This document shows, one piece after another, positions 1-14,439 of a DNA stretch of 64,000 bases (the stretch's first letter is position 1; each line of letters opens with the position of its first letter). The position numbers and the translations under genes were made by a program. The notes beneath the pieces are model-generated. The model saw only the letters and a program-made list of their open reading frames with translations, had not been told where the DNA came from and did no database searches. Source of the stretch: Cacajao melanocephalus (taxonomy: Eukaryota; Chordata; Mammalia; Primates; Pitheciidae); assembly GCA_963573385.1 (NCBI GenBank), contig CAUYLG010021629.1, positions 24,282-88,281 of the forward strand, read 5' to 3'.

Positions 1-600
1 TTCTATTTTTCTCCTCTACTTTTAGGAATTTGCACTTTGCATCTATATTTTTCGTGATTATACTAATTTAAAAACAATTAACTTATCCCCTCTTCAAACT
101 ACTCAAAAGCAATAGTATGTAGTAACTTTACTTCCCTTCCTATTGTGCATATAATTTTGTAATCAGTTTTTTGAAAGATATTTTTCCTCTTCACAAAATT
201 TCAAATTACTTTGGCTTTATATAGTCATAATTTGCTTAGATTTAGCACATTTTTACCAATATAATTGTTCATAATTTCTTTCTGTATCATCATCATTACA
301 TCTGGATTTTTTTTCTGTTTAAATTATATCTTTAACATTTATTTTACTGAGTATTTGTTTTTGGTTTATACAAGATTGTCTGTTCCAAACTATCTTTATT
401 TCGCCCTTTTATCCTGATGAAAAGTGTATTTGCTAGGTATAGAATGTTAAGCTATCTCCGCTCACTGAAGTTATATTCCATTGTATTTAGGTTTCTCGTG
501 GCTATTGCTGAGAGGCCTGTTTAAATTGCTTGTCTTCTGCAGACTGCCTTTCCTTTAAAATCCTTTAAGATTCCAGTTTCTCCTAGATTCCGCAATTTTA
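1..600. other. AT-rich DNA, possibly old LINE fragment
   Basis: No gene is seen. The stretch around 410-600 (tgctaggtatagaatgttaa, then a turn through 'gctgagaggcctg') loosely resembles an old LINE-derived sequence that also appears at 25720-26640, but similarity is weak and I cannot fix its ends. It could equally be unique sequence. Confidence 0.25.
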
Positions 601-689
601 TTATGATAAGGCATGGAAGCAGAAGTCTGTCTTCCTCCTTATGTTATCTATCTACAATAATTGGTATGTTTTCACATTCAGCTATGTTG

Positions 690-1010
690 TAAGTTTTGTT
701 TTTTTTTTGTTTTTTTTTTTGTTTTTTTACTTTTTTAAACACTTCAAACATGAATAAAAGTTGAAAGAACAGTACAATGAAGACTGGCATAATCCTCACT
801 TCGAACCACTAATTCTCAATATTTTTCCATATATGCTTCATTTCTCTCACTTTTTCTCCCTCTCTTTCTCTATCTCTCTCTCTCTGTCTCCCTCTCTCTT
901 TTAACATAAACATACACACAACTGTTTTGCTGAATGATCTAAAGGAGACTGCATAACTATATTTAAGTATGGGCCCCCCAAGAATATATGACCACACCAC
1001 CATTACCACA
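690..1010. repeat. Poly-T tract, old interspersed repeat fragment and CT-rich tract
   Basis: Interrupted T-runs (about 698-727) are followed by sequence resembling a common old mammalian repeat containing 'gttgaaagaacagtacaatg' and a CT-rich simple repeat at about 838-901. The minus-strand 66-codon frame here is a low-complexity translation of the CT tract (Arg/Glu-rich), not a gene. The family is not certain. Confidence 0.35.
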
Positions 1011-1286
1011 CCTGAGAAAACTGTTTAATAAAATTATACAACATGCAACCTATCTAACATTTCATCAATAGTCATATAAATGTTCTTTAAATCTTTTCAA
1101 TCTATGATGCAAGTTCACACATTGCACTTCCCTGTTGTTACATTAGCCTTATCCAATTTAAAATAGTTGCTGTTTTCCCCATTCTTCATTATTAAATATT
1201 TTGGTTTAATATTAAAGTATTAAGTTTTTTGAAAAGTCCAGGTTAGCTGTCCTGCAAAGCATATCACATGGTAGATTAAAAAATTG
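1011..1286. other. No recognisable feature
   Basis: AT-rich sequence. I see no gene and no clear repeat between the CT-rich segment and the start of the L1 element. Confidence 0.4.
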
Positions 1287-1346
1287 AAAAGTCAGAGTGC
1301 CTCTTTCCCTCCAAATGATTTCAACACTTCTCCAGCAAGAGCACAG
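1287..1346 (+). repeat. 60-bp direct repeat, upstream copy (L1 ORF1 5' end)
   Basis: This 60-bp block is the normal start of L1 ORF1 but lies upstream of the 5' UTR tail. It matches 1755-1814 at 58 of 60 positions by direct reading; the two differences are adjacent-type changes in the pyrimidine run (ctctttccctcc against ctcttctcctcc). The offset is 468 bp. See the downstream copy and the finding. Confidence 0.9.
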
Positions 1347-1754
1347 GGTCTCACATCCTGTGCCTTCTAACTGGAGGAGAAACCCCAATAGGGGTTGCCG
1401 GACACCTTATACAGTAGTGTTTCTGTTGGCATCAGTTCAGTGCCCCTCTGGGACAGAGACCCCAGAGGAAAGAGAAGGCACCCATCTTTGCTGTTCTAGA
1501 GCCTCCACTGGTGACACTCCCAGGTGTGGCAAGGAACCAGGTAAATAGGTCTAGAGTGGACCCCAATCAAACACAGGAGCCCTATGAAAGAAGGGCTTGA
1601 CTCTTAAAAGAAAAATAAATAAAAGCAACAATAACAACAGCATCAACCAAAAAGTCCCTACAAAAAACCTATGCAAAGGTCAGCAGTCTCAAAGATCAAA
1701 GCTAGATGAACTCATGAAGATGAGAAAGAATCAATGAAAAAATGTTGAAAATTA
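1347..1754 (+). other. L1 5' UTR tail
   Basis: Sequence with GC-rich L1 5' UTR character, including 'cccctctgggacagagaccc' and 'tgctgttctagagcctccac', followed by the A-rich leader before ORF1. The plus-strand 83-codon frame at 1297-1548 runs through this UTR and the duplicated block and is not a gene. In an intact element this region holds the internal promoter's downstream part; here most of the upstream UTR is missing. Confidence 0.7.
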
Positions 1755-1814
1755 AAAAGTCAGAGTGCCTCTTCTCCTCCAAATGATTTCAACACTTCTC
1801 CAGCAAGAGCACAG
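1755..1814 (+). repeat. 60-bp direct repeat, downstream copy (native ORF1 start)
   Basis: Second copy of the 60-bp block, here in the expected place between the 5' UTR leader and the ORF1 coiled-coil coding region. It shares 58 of 60 positions with 1287-1346. Confidence 0.9.
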
Positions 1815-2640
1815 AGCTAGGTGGAGGCTGAGATGGATGAATTGACATAAGTAGGCTACAGAAGGACCTGTTAAATAGAATGACCAGTTTAGAGAGGAAC
1901 ATACATGACTTGATGGAGGTGAAAAACACAAGGACTTCACAATGCAAACACAGTATCAATAACTGAAGAGATCAAACAGAAGAAAGAATTTCACAGCTTG
2001 AAAACCATCTTGCTGAAATAAAGCAGAAAGACAAGATTAGAGAAAAAAGAATGAAAAGGAATGAAAAACCTCCAATAACTATGAGATTATGGAAAGACTG
2101 AACCTATGACCATTGGGGTACCTGAAAGAGACAAGGAGAATGGAACCAAGCTGGAAAACATACTTCAGGATATCATCCAGGAGAACTTCTCCAACCTAGC
2201 CAGACAGGTGAACATTCAAATTCAGGAAATCCAGAGAACTCCAGTAAGATACTCCATCAACCCCAGGACACATAATCATCAGATTCTTTAAAGTTTAAAT
2301 GAAGGAAAAAATGTTAAGGGGAGGTAGAGAGAAAGGTCAGGTCATCTACAAAGGGAAGCCCATCAGACTAACAGTGGACCTATCAGCAGAAACCCTAAAA
2401 GACAGAAAAGATTGAGGGCCAATATTCAACATTCTTAAAGAATTTTCAACCCAGAATTTCATATCTGGCCAAACTCAGCTTCATAAGCAAAGGAGAAATA
2501 ACACATTTTTCAGAAAAGTAAATGCTGAGGGTATTCATTGCCACCAGGACTTCCTTGAAGGAGCTCCCAAAGGAAGCACTAAATATGAAAGTGAAAAATC
2601 ATTGACAGCTACTACAAAAACACACTGAAGTGCAAAGACC
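1755..2640 (+). pseudogene. L1 ORF1 remnant (RNA-binding protein)
   Basis: ORF1 of L1 encodes a trimeric coiled-coil RNA chaperone that coats L1 RNA. The 5' half (1815-2050) is heavily decayed coiled-coil coding sequence. The 3' half (2106-2640) is recognisable; an open stretch at 2106-2291 contains ENGTKLENILQDIIQENF, typical of the RRM/C-terminal region. The reading frame is repeatedly shifted and stopped, so no protein is expected. Confidence 0.8.
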
Positions 2641-4726
2641 AATGACACTATGAAGTAATTACATCAACAAGCCTGCAAAATAGCCAGCTAGCATCATGAT
2701 GACAGGATCAAATTCACACATAACAATATTAACCTTAAATCTAAATGGGCTAAATACCCCAATTAAAAGAAAGAGAATGGCAAGCTGGATAAAGAGTCAA
2801 GACCCATTGGTGTGCTGTATTCAGGAGACCCATCTCATATGCAAAGACACACATAGGCTCAAAAGAAAGGGATGGGAAAAAATTTAACAAACAAATGGAA
2901 AGCAGACTATAACATAGCAAGGGTTACACTCACAGTTCTCTGACAAAACAGACTGTAAAAACCAACAAAGATCAAAAAAGACAAAGAGGAGCATTGCATA
3001 ATGCTAAAGGGATCAATTCAACAAGAAGACCTAGTTACCATAAATATATATGTACCCAATACAGGAACACCCACTTTAAGAACATGTATCCAAACAAGTT
3101 CTTAGAGACCCACAAAGAGCCTTAGAGTGCCACACAATACTACTGGGAGACTTAAACACCCCACTGTCAATATTAGACAGATCATCACAATTGAAAATTA
3201 ACAGGGATATATGGGACTTGAACTGAGTTCTGGATCAAATGGACCTGATAGATATCCACAAAACTCTCCACCCCGAAACAACAGAATATACATTCTTCTT
3301 GGTGTCACATGGTGCTTACTCTAAAATCAATCATATAATTGCAAGTAAAATGCTCCTCAGTAAATGCAAAAGAACTGAAATAATAACAAGCAGTCTCTCA
3401 GGCCACAGTGCCATCAAATTAGAACTCAAGATTAAGAAACTCACTCAAAACCACACAACTACATGAAAACTGAACAACCTGCTCCTGAATGTCTCCCAGG
3501 TAAATAATAAAATTAAGGCAGAAATCAAGTAGTTCTTTGAAACCAATGAGAATGAAGAGACAACATATCAAAATCTCTGAGACTCAGCTAAAGCAGTGTT
3601 AAGAGGAACGTTTATAGCACTAAAGTACCCACATTAAAAAGCAAGAAAGATCTCAAATCTACACTCTAAAATCACAACTAAAAGAATTAGAGAACGAAGA
3701 GTAAACAAACACCAAAGCTGGCAGAAGACAATAACCAGGATCAGAGCAGAACTGAAGGAAATAGGGACACAAAAAACCCTTCAAAAATCAATGAATCCAG
3801 GGGCTTTTTGAAGAAATTAGAAAAATAGATCACTAACTAGACTAATAAAGAAGAAAAAAGAATCACACAGACACAATAAAAATGATAAAGGATATATTAC
3901 CACTGACCCTACAAAAATACAAATAACCATCATAGAATACTATAAACACCTATATGCAAATAAACTAGAAAATCTAGAAGACATGGATAAATTCCTGGCA
4001 ACATAAACCCTCCCAAGACTGAACCAGGAAGATGTTGAATTCTTGAACAGACCAATAACAAGTTCTAAAATTGAGGCACTAATAAATAGCCTACCAACTA
4101 AAAAAAAAAAAAAAAATCCCAGGACCAGATGTACTTACAGCTGAATTTTACCAGAGGTACAAAGAGGAGCTGGTACCATGTCTCCTGAAACTATTCCTAA
4201 CTCATTTTATGCAGCCAGCATCATCCTGATATCAAACTCTGGCAGAGATACAACAAGCAAAGAAAATTTCAAGCCAATATTGCTGATGAACATCAATGTG
4301 AAAATCCTCAATAAAATATTGGCAAACTGAATCCAGCAGCACATCAAAAAGCTTATCCATCATTATCAAGTCACTTCTTCCCTGGGATACAGGCTGTTTC
4401 AACATATGCAAATAAATAAATGTAATTCATCACATAAACAGAACCAAATACAAAAACCACATGATTATCTCAATAGATGCAGAAAAGGCCTTTGATAAAA
4501 TTCAACATCCCTTCATGTTAAAATTCTCAATAAGCTAGGTATTGAAGGGACATACCTAAAAACAATAAGAGCCATTTATGACAAACCCACAGCCAGTATC
4601 ATACTGAATGGGTGAAAGCTGGAAGCATTCCCTTTGAAAACCGGCACGACACAAAGATGCCCTCTCTCATCACTGCTATTTAACATAGTATTAGAAGTTC
4701 TGGCCAGGGCAATCAGGCAAGAGAAA

Positions 4727-5076
4727 GACATAGGCATGGGCAAACATCACATGATGAAAGCAGCAAAAACAATTACAACAAAAGAAAAACATGACAATGG
4801 GATCTAATTAAACTAAAGAGCTTCTGTACAGCAAAGAAACTATCATCAGTGTGAATAGAAAACCTACAGAATGGGAGAAAATTTTTGCAACTTATCCATC
4901 TGACAAGGGTCTATTATCCAAAATTTACAAGGAACTTAAACTAATTTATGAGAAACAAAACAAACAATACCATTGAAAAGTGGGCAAAAAACATGAACAG
5001 ACACTTCTTAAAAGAAGACATTGATGTGGCCAACAACATGAAAAAAGCTCAACATCACTGATCAGTAGAGAAATGC
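4727..5076 (+). repeat. 350-bp ectopic copy of ORF2 C-terminal segment
   Basis: Starts at 'gacataggcatgggc' and ends at 'gatcagtagagaaatgc', matching the native segment at 5966-6333, but placed inside the RT domain after 'caatcaggcaagagaaaga'. The host RT text resumes at 5077 with 'gataggaagagaggaagtc'. The left junction shares the dinucleotide GA between donor and target. The two copies differ by many substitutions and by an A-rich insertion in the native copy near 6226-6250, so the event is old. Confidence 0.9.
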
Positions 5077-5965
5077 GATAGGAAGAGAGGAAGTCAAATT
5101 GTCTCTGTTTGCAGATGCCATGATTGTATATACAGAAAACCCCATCGTCTCAGGCCAAAATCTCCTTAAGCTGATAAGCAACTTCAGCAAAGTCTCAGGA
5201 TACAAAATCAATGTGCAAAACTCATAAGCATTCCTATACACCAATGATAGAAAAACAAAAAACCAAATCATGAGTGAACTCCCATTCACAATTGCTACAA
5301 AGAGAATAAAATACCTAGAAATACAACTTACAAGGGATGTGAAGGACCTCTTCAAGGAGTACTACAGAACACTGCTCAAGGAAATAAGAGAGGACATAAA
5401 CAAATGGAAACACATTCCATGTCCACGAATAGGAAGAATCAGTATTATGAAAATGGTTATACAGCCTGAAATATTTTATAGATGCTATTTCAATTAAACT
5501 ACTATTGACTTTCTTCACAGAATTGGAAAAAAAAGAAACCCTACTCTAAATTTCATATGGAATCAAAGAAGAGCCCATAGAGCCAAAACAATCCTAAGCA
5601 AAAAGAACAAAGCTGGAGACATCATAGTACCTGACTTCAAAAACATTACAAAGCTACAGTAACCAAAACAGCATGGAACTGGTACAAAAGCAGACACATA
5701 GACCAATGAAACAGAATAGATATCTCAGAAAGAATACCATTTACAACCATCTGATCTTCAACAAACTTGACAAAAGCAAGCAATGGGGAAAGGATTCCCT
5801 ATTTAATAAACGGTACAGGGAGAACTGGCTAGCCATATGCAGAAAATTGAAACTGAACCCCTACTTACATCTTATACAAAAATTAACTCAAGATGGATTA
5901 AAGATTTAAATGTAAAGTCTAAAACTGTACAAACCTTAGAACAATATGTAGGTAATACCATTCAG

Positions 5966-6333
5966 GACATAGGCATGGACAAACATTTAATGATGAAAGC
6001 AGCAAAAAAAATTACAATATAAGAAAAAAACGACAATGGGAGCTAAATAAACTAAAGAGTTTCTGCATAACGAAAGAAACTATTATCAGTGGAAACAGAC
6101 GACCTACAGAATGGGAGAAAAATTTTGCAATTTATCCATCTGACAAGGGTCTAATATGCAAAATTTACAAGGAACATACACTAATTTAAAAGAAACAAAA
6201 CAACACCATTTAAAAGTGGGCAAAGAAAAAAAAAGTTGGCAAAGAACAAGAACAGACACTTCTCAAAAGAAGTCATTTATGCGGCCAACATACATGAAAA
6301 AAAGCTCAATATCACTGATCAGTAGAGAAATGC
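5966..6333 (+). repeat. Native copy of the duplicated ORF2 segment
   Basis: Normally placed ORF2 3' segment that is the counterpart of 4727-5076. Both copies share unusual states such as 'tgatgaaagcagcaaaaa', indicating that they come from the same element or a very close relative. Confidence 0.88.
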
Positions 6334-6800
6334 AATTCAAAACCACAATGAGATACCATCTGATGCCAGTCAGAATTGTGATTATTAAAAATTTAAGAAA
6401 GAACAGATGCTAGTGAGGCTGTGGAGAGACAGGAATGCTTTTACACTGTTGGTGAGAATGTAAATTAGTTCAACCACTGTGGAAGACAGTGTGAAGATTC
6501 CTCAAAGACCTAGAATCAGAAATACCATTTGATCCAGCAATCCTATTACTGGGATAAATGGATGTGTATGTTTATTGCAGCACTATTCATAATAGCAAAT
6601 ACATGAAATCAATCCAAATGCCCATCAATGATAGACTTGATAAAGAAAATGTGGTACATATACACCCTGGAATATTATATAGCCATAAAATGGAAGGAGA
6701 TCATGTCTTTACAGAGACACGTATGGAGCTGGGAGCCATTATCCTCAGCAAACTAACACAGGAACAAAAACCAAACACTACTTCGTCTCACATCTAAGTA

Positions 6801-7040
6801 GGAGCTGAATAATGAGAACACATACACCGGGAGGGGAACAACACACACTGCGGTCTGTTGAGGGGGTGAGGGGAGGGAGAGCATTAGGATAAACAGCTAA
6901 TGCATGCAGGGCTTAACACCTAAGTGATAGGTTGATAGGTGCAGCAAACCACCATAGCACACGTTTACCTATGTAACAAGCTTGCATGTCCTGCACGTGT
7001 ATCCCGGAACTTAAAATTGAATTACATTAAATTTTAAAAT
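6801..7040 (+). other. L1 3' UTR and tail
   Basis: Contains the polypurine segment 'gagggggtgaggggagggag' (about 6860-6879), the segment with 'gtgcagcaaaccaccatagc', and an A-rich tail ending near 7040. This is the typical 3' end of older primate L1s. Confidence 0.8.
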
Positions 7041-7340
7041 AAAAACAATAAATAAACCAATCACACCCACCCATGAGTACCAGGGGCCTTTCCCACGCTT
7101 AGCACTATAAATCTTGCTGTCCACAGCCCCTGGTTATTCACTTTGCACTTTGTTTGCATGGGCCTCTGTGGCATGGGGTGCTCTCCTCCCCTAGGCTGAG
7201 AGTATATATATGTATGACATATGTGAGTATGAGTGAGTTTGAACTGCAGTTGATCTCATCTTCCCAGTGTCAGGTGTTATATTCTGTCATCCATATAACC
7301 CTAGAGTAGGAATCCCTTTAATATCAACAGGGTGAAGTAG
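7041..7340 (+). other. Possible LTR 3' fragment
   Basis: Less AT-rich than its surroundings, with a TATA-like 'actataaatc' near 7105 followed by a C/T-rich segment. This layout resembles an LTR promoter and R region, but I recognise no family and no LTR ends. Confidence 0.2.
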
Positions 7341-7729
7341 GGCTAAAAAAAATCACATAATTCTTTTTTAAAAGAACTGCTTTTTATCTCTTTCTTCATC
7401 ATCTCTTGTGCTACTATGTACTCTTGGATTTTTTTAAAAAGTTCAACAGTTTTTCTCTATTTTTCTTACTGATGCTACATATTCCACATGTGGTCAATAA
7501 ATTCCCTATACAGAGCATCTGTGCCTTTTCAACCTTATTCTATTAACCAATGAGCATGCCATTGCTTTCTGGCATAACCCCATTTGTTCCTTCTTGTTTT
7601 AGACCTGAAATCAGCCATTTAAGTTTCCCAGTTTTCAATGTGTCTTTAGTGAGTAGTATTTAGAACTTAGTATCTGGCCATTATATGCAGAAACAGTCAT
7701 AATGACATTCTTTAATTAAGAGGAAATAG

Positions 7730-7781
7730 TAATACTGAAACACAGAATAGTCAGATGAATTTAAGATGGATGAAAATGTGC
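7730..7781 (+). repeat. 52-bp direct repeat, copy 1
   Basis: Begins 'taatactgaaacacagaata' and ends 'gatgaaaatgtgc'. It matches 8078-8129 at 51 of 52 positions (one C/T difference), 348 bp away. Flanking bases on both sides are only loosely similar. I cannot assign the unit to a repeat family. Confidence 0.9.
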
Positions 7782-8077
7782 TTGGAGTTTGTATTAAATA
7801 TGTGTATGTGTCTACATGTAATAGGGTTATATTGATACTTCTAAAGAAAATCCAACACTAAAGCATTTTTCCACCCACACCCATTCCATATTTGCCTCCT
7901 TTCTTCCAACCATGCTAATGCATTTACTCATTAGTTCTTTCATATAATATACACAGAAAACAATGTGAGAATGACCACACCAATGCAACTATCGGAAAAC
8001 AATATCAAGAGCTAATGATATTTTTGCAGTTGTTTAGAATTTATCTTTCTAAGCATGTATACATCAAAAGGAAAAGA

Positions 8078-8129
8078 TAATACTGAAACATAGAATAGTC
8101 AGATGAATTTAAGATGGATGAAAATGTGC
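8078..8129 (+). repeat. 52-bp direct repeat, copy 2
   Basis: Second copy of the unit at 7730-7781, with the single difference in 'gaaacatagaat'. The 296 bp between the copies shows no obvious transposon structure. Confidence 0.9.
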
Positions 8130-8299
8130 CTAAAGTTGTTTATGGATAATGTTACTTGAATTTATAATCTTAATTTGATTAATTAGTATGTTAATTGACA
8201 AATGAATCAAATAAAAGTTACTTATTACTTTCTCATTATAGTAGTAAATAGTTTGATATTTGGTTAAGACCATATATGTCTGATTGATTCAATTTATTT

Positions 8300-9060
8300 T
8301 TTGATCCTTTTGGTTTTTTTTTTTAATATATAGGATACTTTCATAATTCAAACATCAACTACATAAAGAGGGGCTTTCAAATAACTCACATTCTGATTCC
8401 TATTCCCTCTACCCCATTTTCACCTACTCTACATAGGTAACTATTTTTTAATTTCTGTTTATACTTCTTCTGTTTTTTGTTTTTTGTTTTTGTTTTTGCC
8501 ATGAAAGTGTAGCTAGGTAGACAGACAGATTTAGACAAAAAGACAAACAGATATAGAGATACCTCAAGAAAGAGAAAAAAATCATATATTTATTTTTCCT
8601 TATTTATAAAACAAAAGTTAAAACACTGTAATTGTACTTTACAACATGTATCTTGTTAATCGCTGCATATCAGCTCAGAGAAAATTTTATTCATTCTTTT
8701 TTATGGGCAAATACTACTCTACTCAGTGGTTATACATAAATTCTTCAATGAGGACCTTAGGTAGTTTTCAATATTATACAACTATGCTGCAATTTAAAAC
8801 CCTAGGTATACATTTCTTTCACGTGAGGAGAGATACCTTCATGTTAAATTCCTAAACATGGGGTTGTAGGAACAAAAATGTCAAAGGTAGTTTTTAAAAG
8901 ATATTTAGAGACATAAATTTTTGTAGTTGATTTTCCAAACCACATGGCTACTCTTAATGTCTTAATCCTTTTCTCAACAGCTGCCAACAACTATATAACT
9001 TTTCTTGAATACTTTAACTGTTATTTTTGTCCATTAGAATGGAGTAGCTCTACTGAATCT
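8300..9060 (-). mobile_element. Ancient L1M-type fragment, antisense
   Basis: The order of words matches the reverse complement of an old L1 3' region: 'ttttttatgggcaaatacta' (8698), then 'atgaggaccttaggtagttt' (8750), 'atgctgcaatttaaaac', and 'cacatggctactcttaatg' (8941). Divergence is high and the ends are approximate. The 69-codon plus frame at 8646-8855 is a by-product. Confidence 0.5.
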
Positions 9061-9810
9061 AACACTGTAATAATGAAGTCTAAAACTGAATAGATCAATA
9101 ATCTCCACTGTTGCAGATATTTATATATCAACCTGGTCTGGTTATAATTATACTGGACTATTTTTGTCAGAAGTATCTCATTAGCAGACTATAACTCTTA
9201 TTTTGCAATTACAGTAACTTTAAATACTTAAGTCTTTTCCACACTTACATTTTCCATTTCATAGATTTGTGAAGATAATACTATAAATCCAAAAAAAGAT
9301 CTTTCTCACATTTCTTTTTAAAAAAATATTAGCTCATAAATTAGGTTTATCACACCATCTGTCCATATGGTATGGGCATCATTCTGCTTTTCAATGTATT
9401 ATCAACCACTTTCAGCTTTAGGTCACCCATATTTTTCATTTAATTGCCTTTACATATTTATCCAAGAGGTAAATTACATCCTTACTTATATATTTATAAA
9501 AGTTCTTACTGGGGAAGATAGAGAACACTAACATTTAATAAACCTGGAGGAACTTGATTCTAAATGTTAGATATATGTTTCAAGTATAGATTTATCAGTT
9601 ATAAATCCATCCAACTCTTCCACTTTTTTCCCTTATGATCATAATGATACCATGATACCTATATTCATTAACTGTTTTGTATTTCACTGAGTTTTCCATC
9701 CGGTTACTGTGAATAGTAAGAAAGATAAATCTTTCTTCAGGGTACTATTAGTATTTTCATCTAAAAAGCTGTCTTTCTAACAGATGTTTCTTCATTTCTT
9801 AGACCAATGC
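9061..9810. other. No recognisable feature
   Basis: AT-rich sequence without long frames, repeats or regulatory structure that I can support. Confidence 0.4.
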
Positions 9811-9814
9811 TATG

Positions 9815-10000
9815 GGTTGGTAACTATATTTATTGCATGCCAGCCATCTACTTGATACTTCACAATAACTGAAATAAGAATTATTAACTCTATTGATTAT
9901 ACAGCTGAGGAATCTGAGTTACAGAGTGAGGCTGTTATTCATGCAAAGTATGCAGGAACTGAATAGCAAAGTGGGTAATTGAGCATGAGTTTCTCACAGT
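9815..10000 (-). mobile_element. MIR element
   Basis: Reads like the reverse complement of MIR: 'catgccagccatctacttga', then 'acagctgaggaatctgagtt' and 'acagagtgaggctg', matching the tract that normally reads 'acagatgaggaaactgaggc'. MIRs are tRNA-derived SINEs older than the placental radiation. Confidence 0.6.
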
Positions 10001-10950
10001 CTAGAATTGTGATGGGCTGTACATAGTAGCAGATAGATGATCTCATAGGTTGCTCACTATCTGCACTTGCAATTTATCTCATGCTGCCAAACGAAACATT
10101 TTAAACAGTGCTTGTTTTTGCCTTTTGGGGGGCTTAACAAAAATAATTGGTAAAAGAATTATAATAACATTTTGACACCATTATTCAGCCATGAATTTGT
10201 CAAGCAAGGAAAATATGAAAGAGTAGAAAAAGAAGATAAAAGAATACTCCTGGCCTTTGAGAACCAAAACATTTCACTTTGAAAAATTTATAGAAGTCAA
10301 TTTAACAAAAAGGTAAGGAATAATCCTTTTAAAAGTGGTAGAGCCCAAGGAAAAATAATCTATCATATCATCTTTCCTTAAACTTTCTTCTCCATGATCT
10401 TAAAGTGCTTTAGAAAGACAAATATGAAAGACAGGAATCCGATAAAGGACAAACTAAACTTCAAAGACCCTTTGAATGAGACATTACCATAATAATTTAC
10501 AGGACTAACAACTACACAAGAAAAAGTTTCAAGATCTAAAAGGTCACAGAGTATTAGAAAAAGAAAGATGTTGAGTAAGAGATCTCATTTTGTTTCTAAG
10601 GGCTTTATGAATTTTTTCATCTGACACTCAATTCTTGACCAACAATGTTCTAAGCAACTTTTTTTTTTTCAGAAAATGTTTCATGGAGCCCTAAATACTT
10701 CATCAGACTAAGAGAACTCGTGCTCAGATACCTTGAAAATCTTGTTAGAGATACACAATGCGTATTTGATATGTTAAAGGCCCTGAGAAATTATACAAAA
10801 AGGAGAGTCTGTTCCTCAGAACTAGAGATCTTGTACCAGTGATCTTTTTTCTCTCACAGCACTGAGAAATATTTTCACACCTTAGGAAATGCTGTTCTAA
10901 CAGTTTTTCCACTGGCTCTTATTCATCATTTCCCAGCTATCCTTAGGCCT
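10001..10950. other. No recognisable feature
   Basis: Mostly A-rich plus strand. No gene, no clear repeat. Confidence 0.4.
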
Positions 10951-10954
10951 TGAG

Positions 10955-11140
10955 CTCCACTGTAGAACCGATGCCTCCCAACTTCCTCAGAGTAAGAGGC
11001 AGTCTTTGCATAAATTGTAAACTGTATTATGGGAGGGGCCTTGTTGCTCCTCACTGCTTTCTTCCCTAATTCTATCACAGTCACTGGCATATAGTAAGAC
11101 TTTCATAACTATAGCAAATAAATATATATTTAATAAACTT
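10955..11140 (+). mobile_element. L2 3' end fragment
   Basis: The end of this stretch carries 'cactggcatatagtaagac' followed by 'aaataaatatatatttaata', a decayed form of the L2 3' terminus (cctggcacatagtaggcgct, then aataaatatttgttgaa). Confidence 0.5.
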
Positions 11141-11339
11141 ATTAAATAAACATGAGTAAATGGAAAAATAGAAATTTAACTCCAATCACAAATTCACAAG
11201 ATTATCTGGATGAAATCATTTCAATCTTTTTCTCCAAACACAATGAAATACACTTGTATTATTTCACTAAACAATACAAGTGTATATGCAAATTGTTCGT
11301 AAATAAAACATGACTCAGGATGTAAATTTTTGATTTGCT

Positions 11340-11520
11340 AGAGCAGAGCCTGGTGAACTTTTTATAAAGGGTCAGATAGTAAATGTTTCAGGATTTGTGG
11401 GCCATGCCATCTCTGTTGTTCAACTCTGCCATCATACTGCAAAAGTACCCACAGACAATAAGAATAAATGAATGGGTGTGGCTGTGTTCTAGTAACATTT
11501 TATTTATAAAAACAATCAGA
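11340..11520 (+). mobile_element. hAT-Charlie MER element
   Basis: 'aaagggtcagatagtaaatg' and 'gaatgggtgtggctgtgttc', followed by 'acattttatttataaaaaca', match a common non-autonomous hAT-Charlie family. The same family occurs at 48530-48822. I do not trust my memory of its MER number. Orientation is relative to the common form. Confidence 0.65.
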
Positions 11521-11539
11521 AGTGCTTAATATCATTAGT

Positions 11540-14430
<2,891 letters not shown>

Positions 14431-14439
14431 TCATCTACT

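Larger units (their letters stand above)
2696..6800 (+). pseudogene. L1 ORF2 remnant (endonuclease and reverse transcriptase)
   Basis: ORF2 encodes the endonuclease/reverse transcriptase that drives target-primed reverse transcription. The opening frame (2696-2887) keeps the endonuclease start, with TLNLNGLN and CCIQETHL holding the usual catalytic Asn and Glu. Later open pieces are 3239-3466 (endonuclease), 5270-5497 (after the RT core), 5673-5909, 6156-6413 and 6558-6797 (C-terminal region), separated by stops and frameshifts. The RT active-site motif at 5108-5119 reads FADA instead of FADD. A 350-bp piece of the C-terminal region is inserted directly before that motif. The element is dead. 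Confidence 0.88.
1287..7040 (+). mobile_element. Nearly full-length, degenerate L1 (L1PB/L1MA-age)
   Basis: A non-LTR retrotransposon in the plus orientation with recognisable 5' UTR tail, ORF1, inter-ORF spacer, ORF2 and 3' UTR. Text matches to recalled L1 include the ORF1 C-terminal half (2100-2640), the ORF2 endonuclease start (2696), the reverse transcriptase region (about 3900-5520) and a 3' UTR whose end reads as 'cacacactgcggtctgttga' and 'ccggaacttaaaattg'. Both ORFs are broken by many stops and indels. Two internal duplications make it longer and mosaic (1287-1346 with 1755-1814; 4727-5076 with 5966-6333). No convincing target-site duplication was found, which fits its age. The 3' UTR style suggests an older primate L1 (L1PB/L1MA) rather than a young L1PA, but I cannot fix the subfamily. 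Confidence 0.93.
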
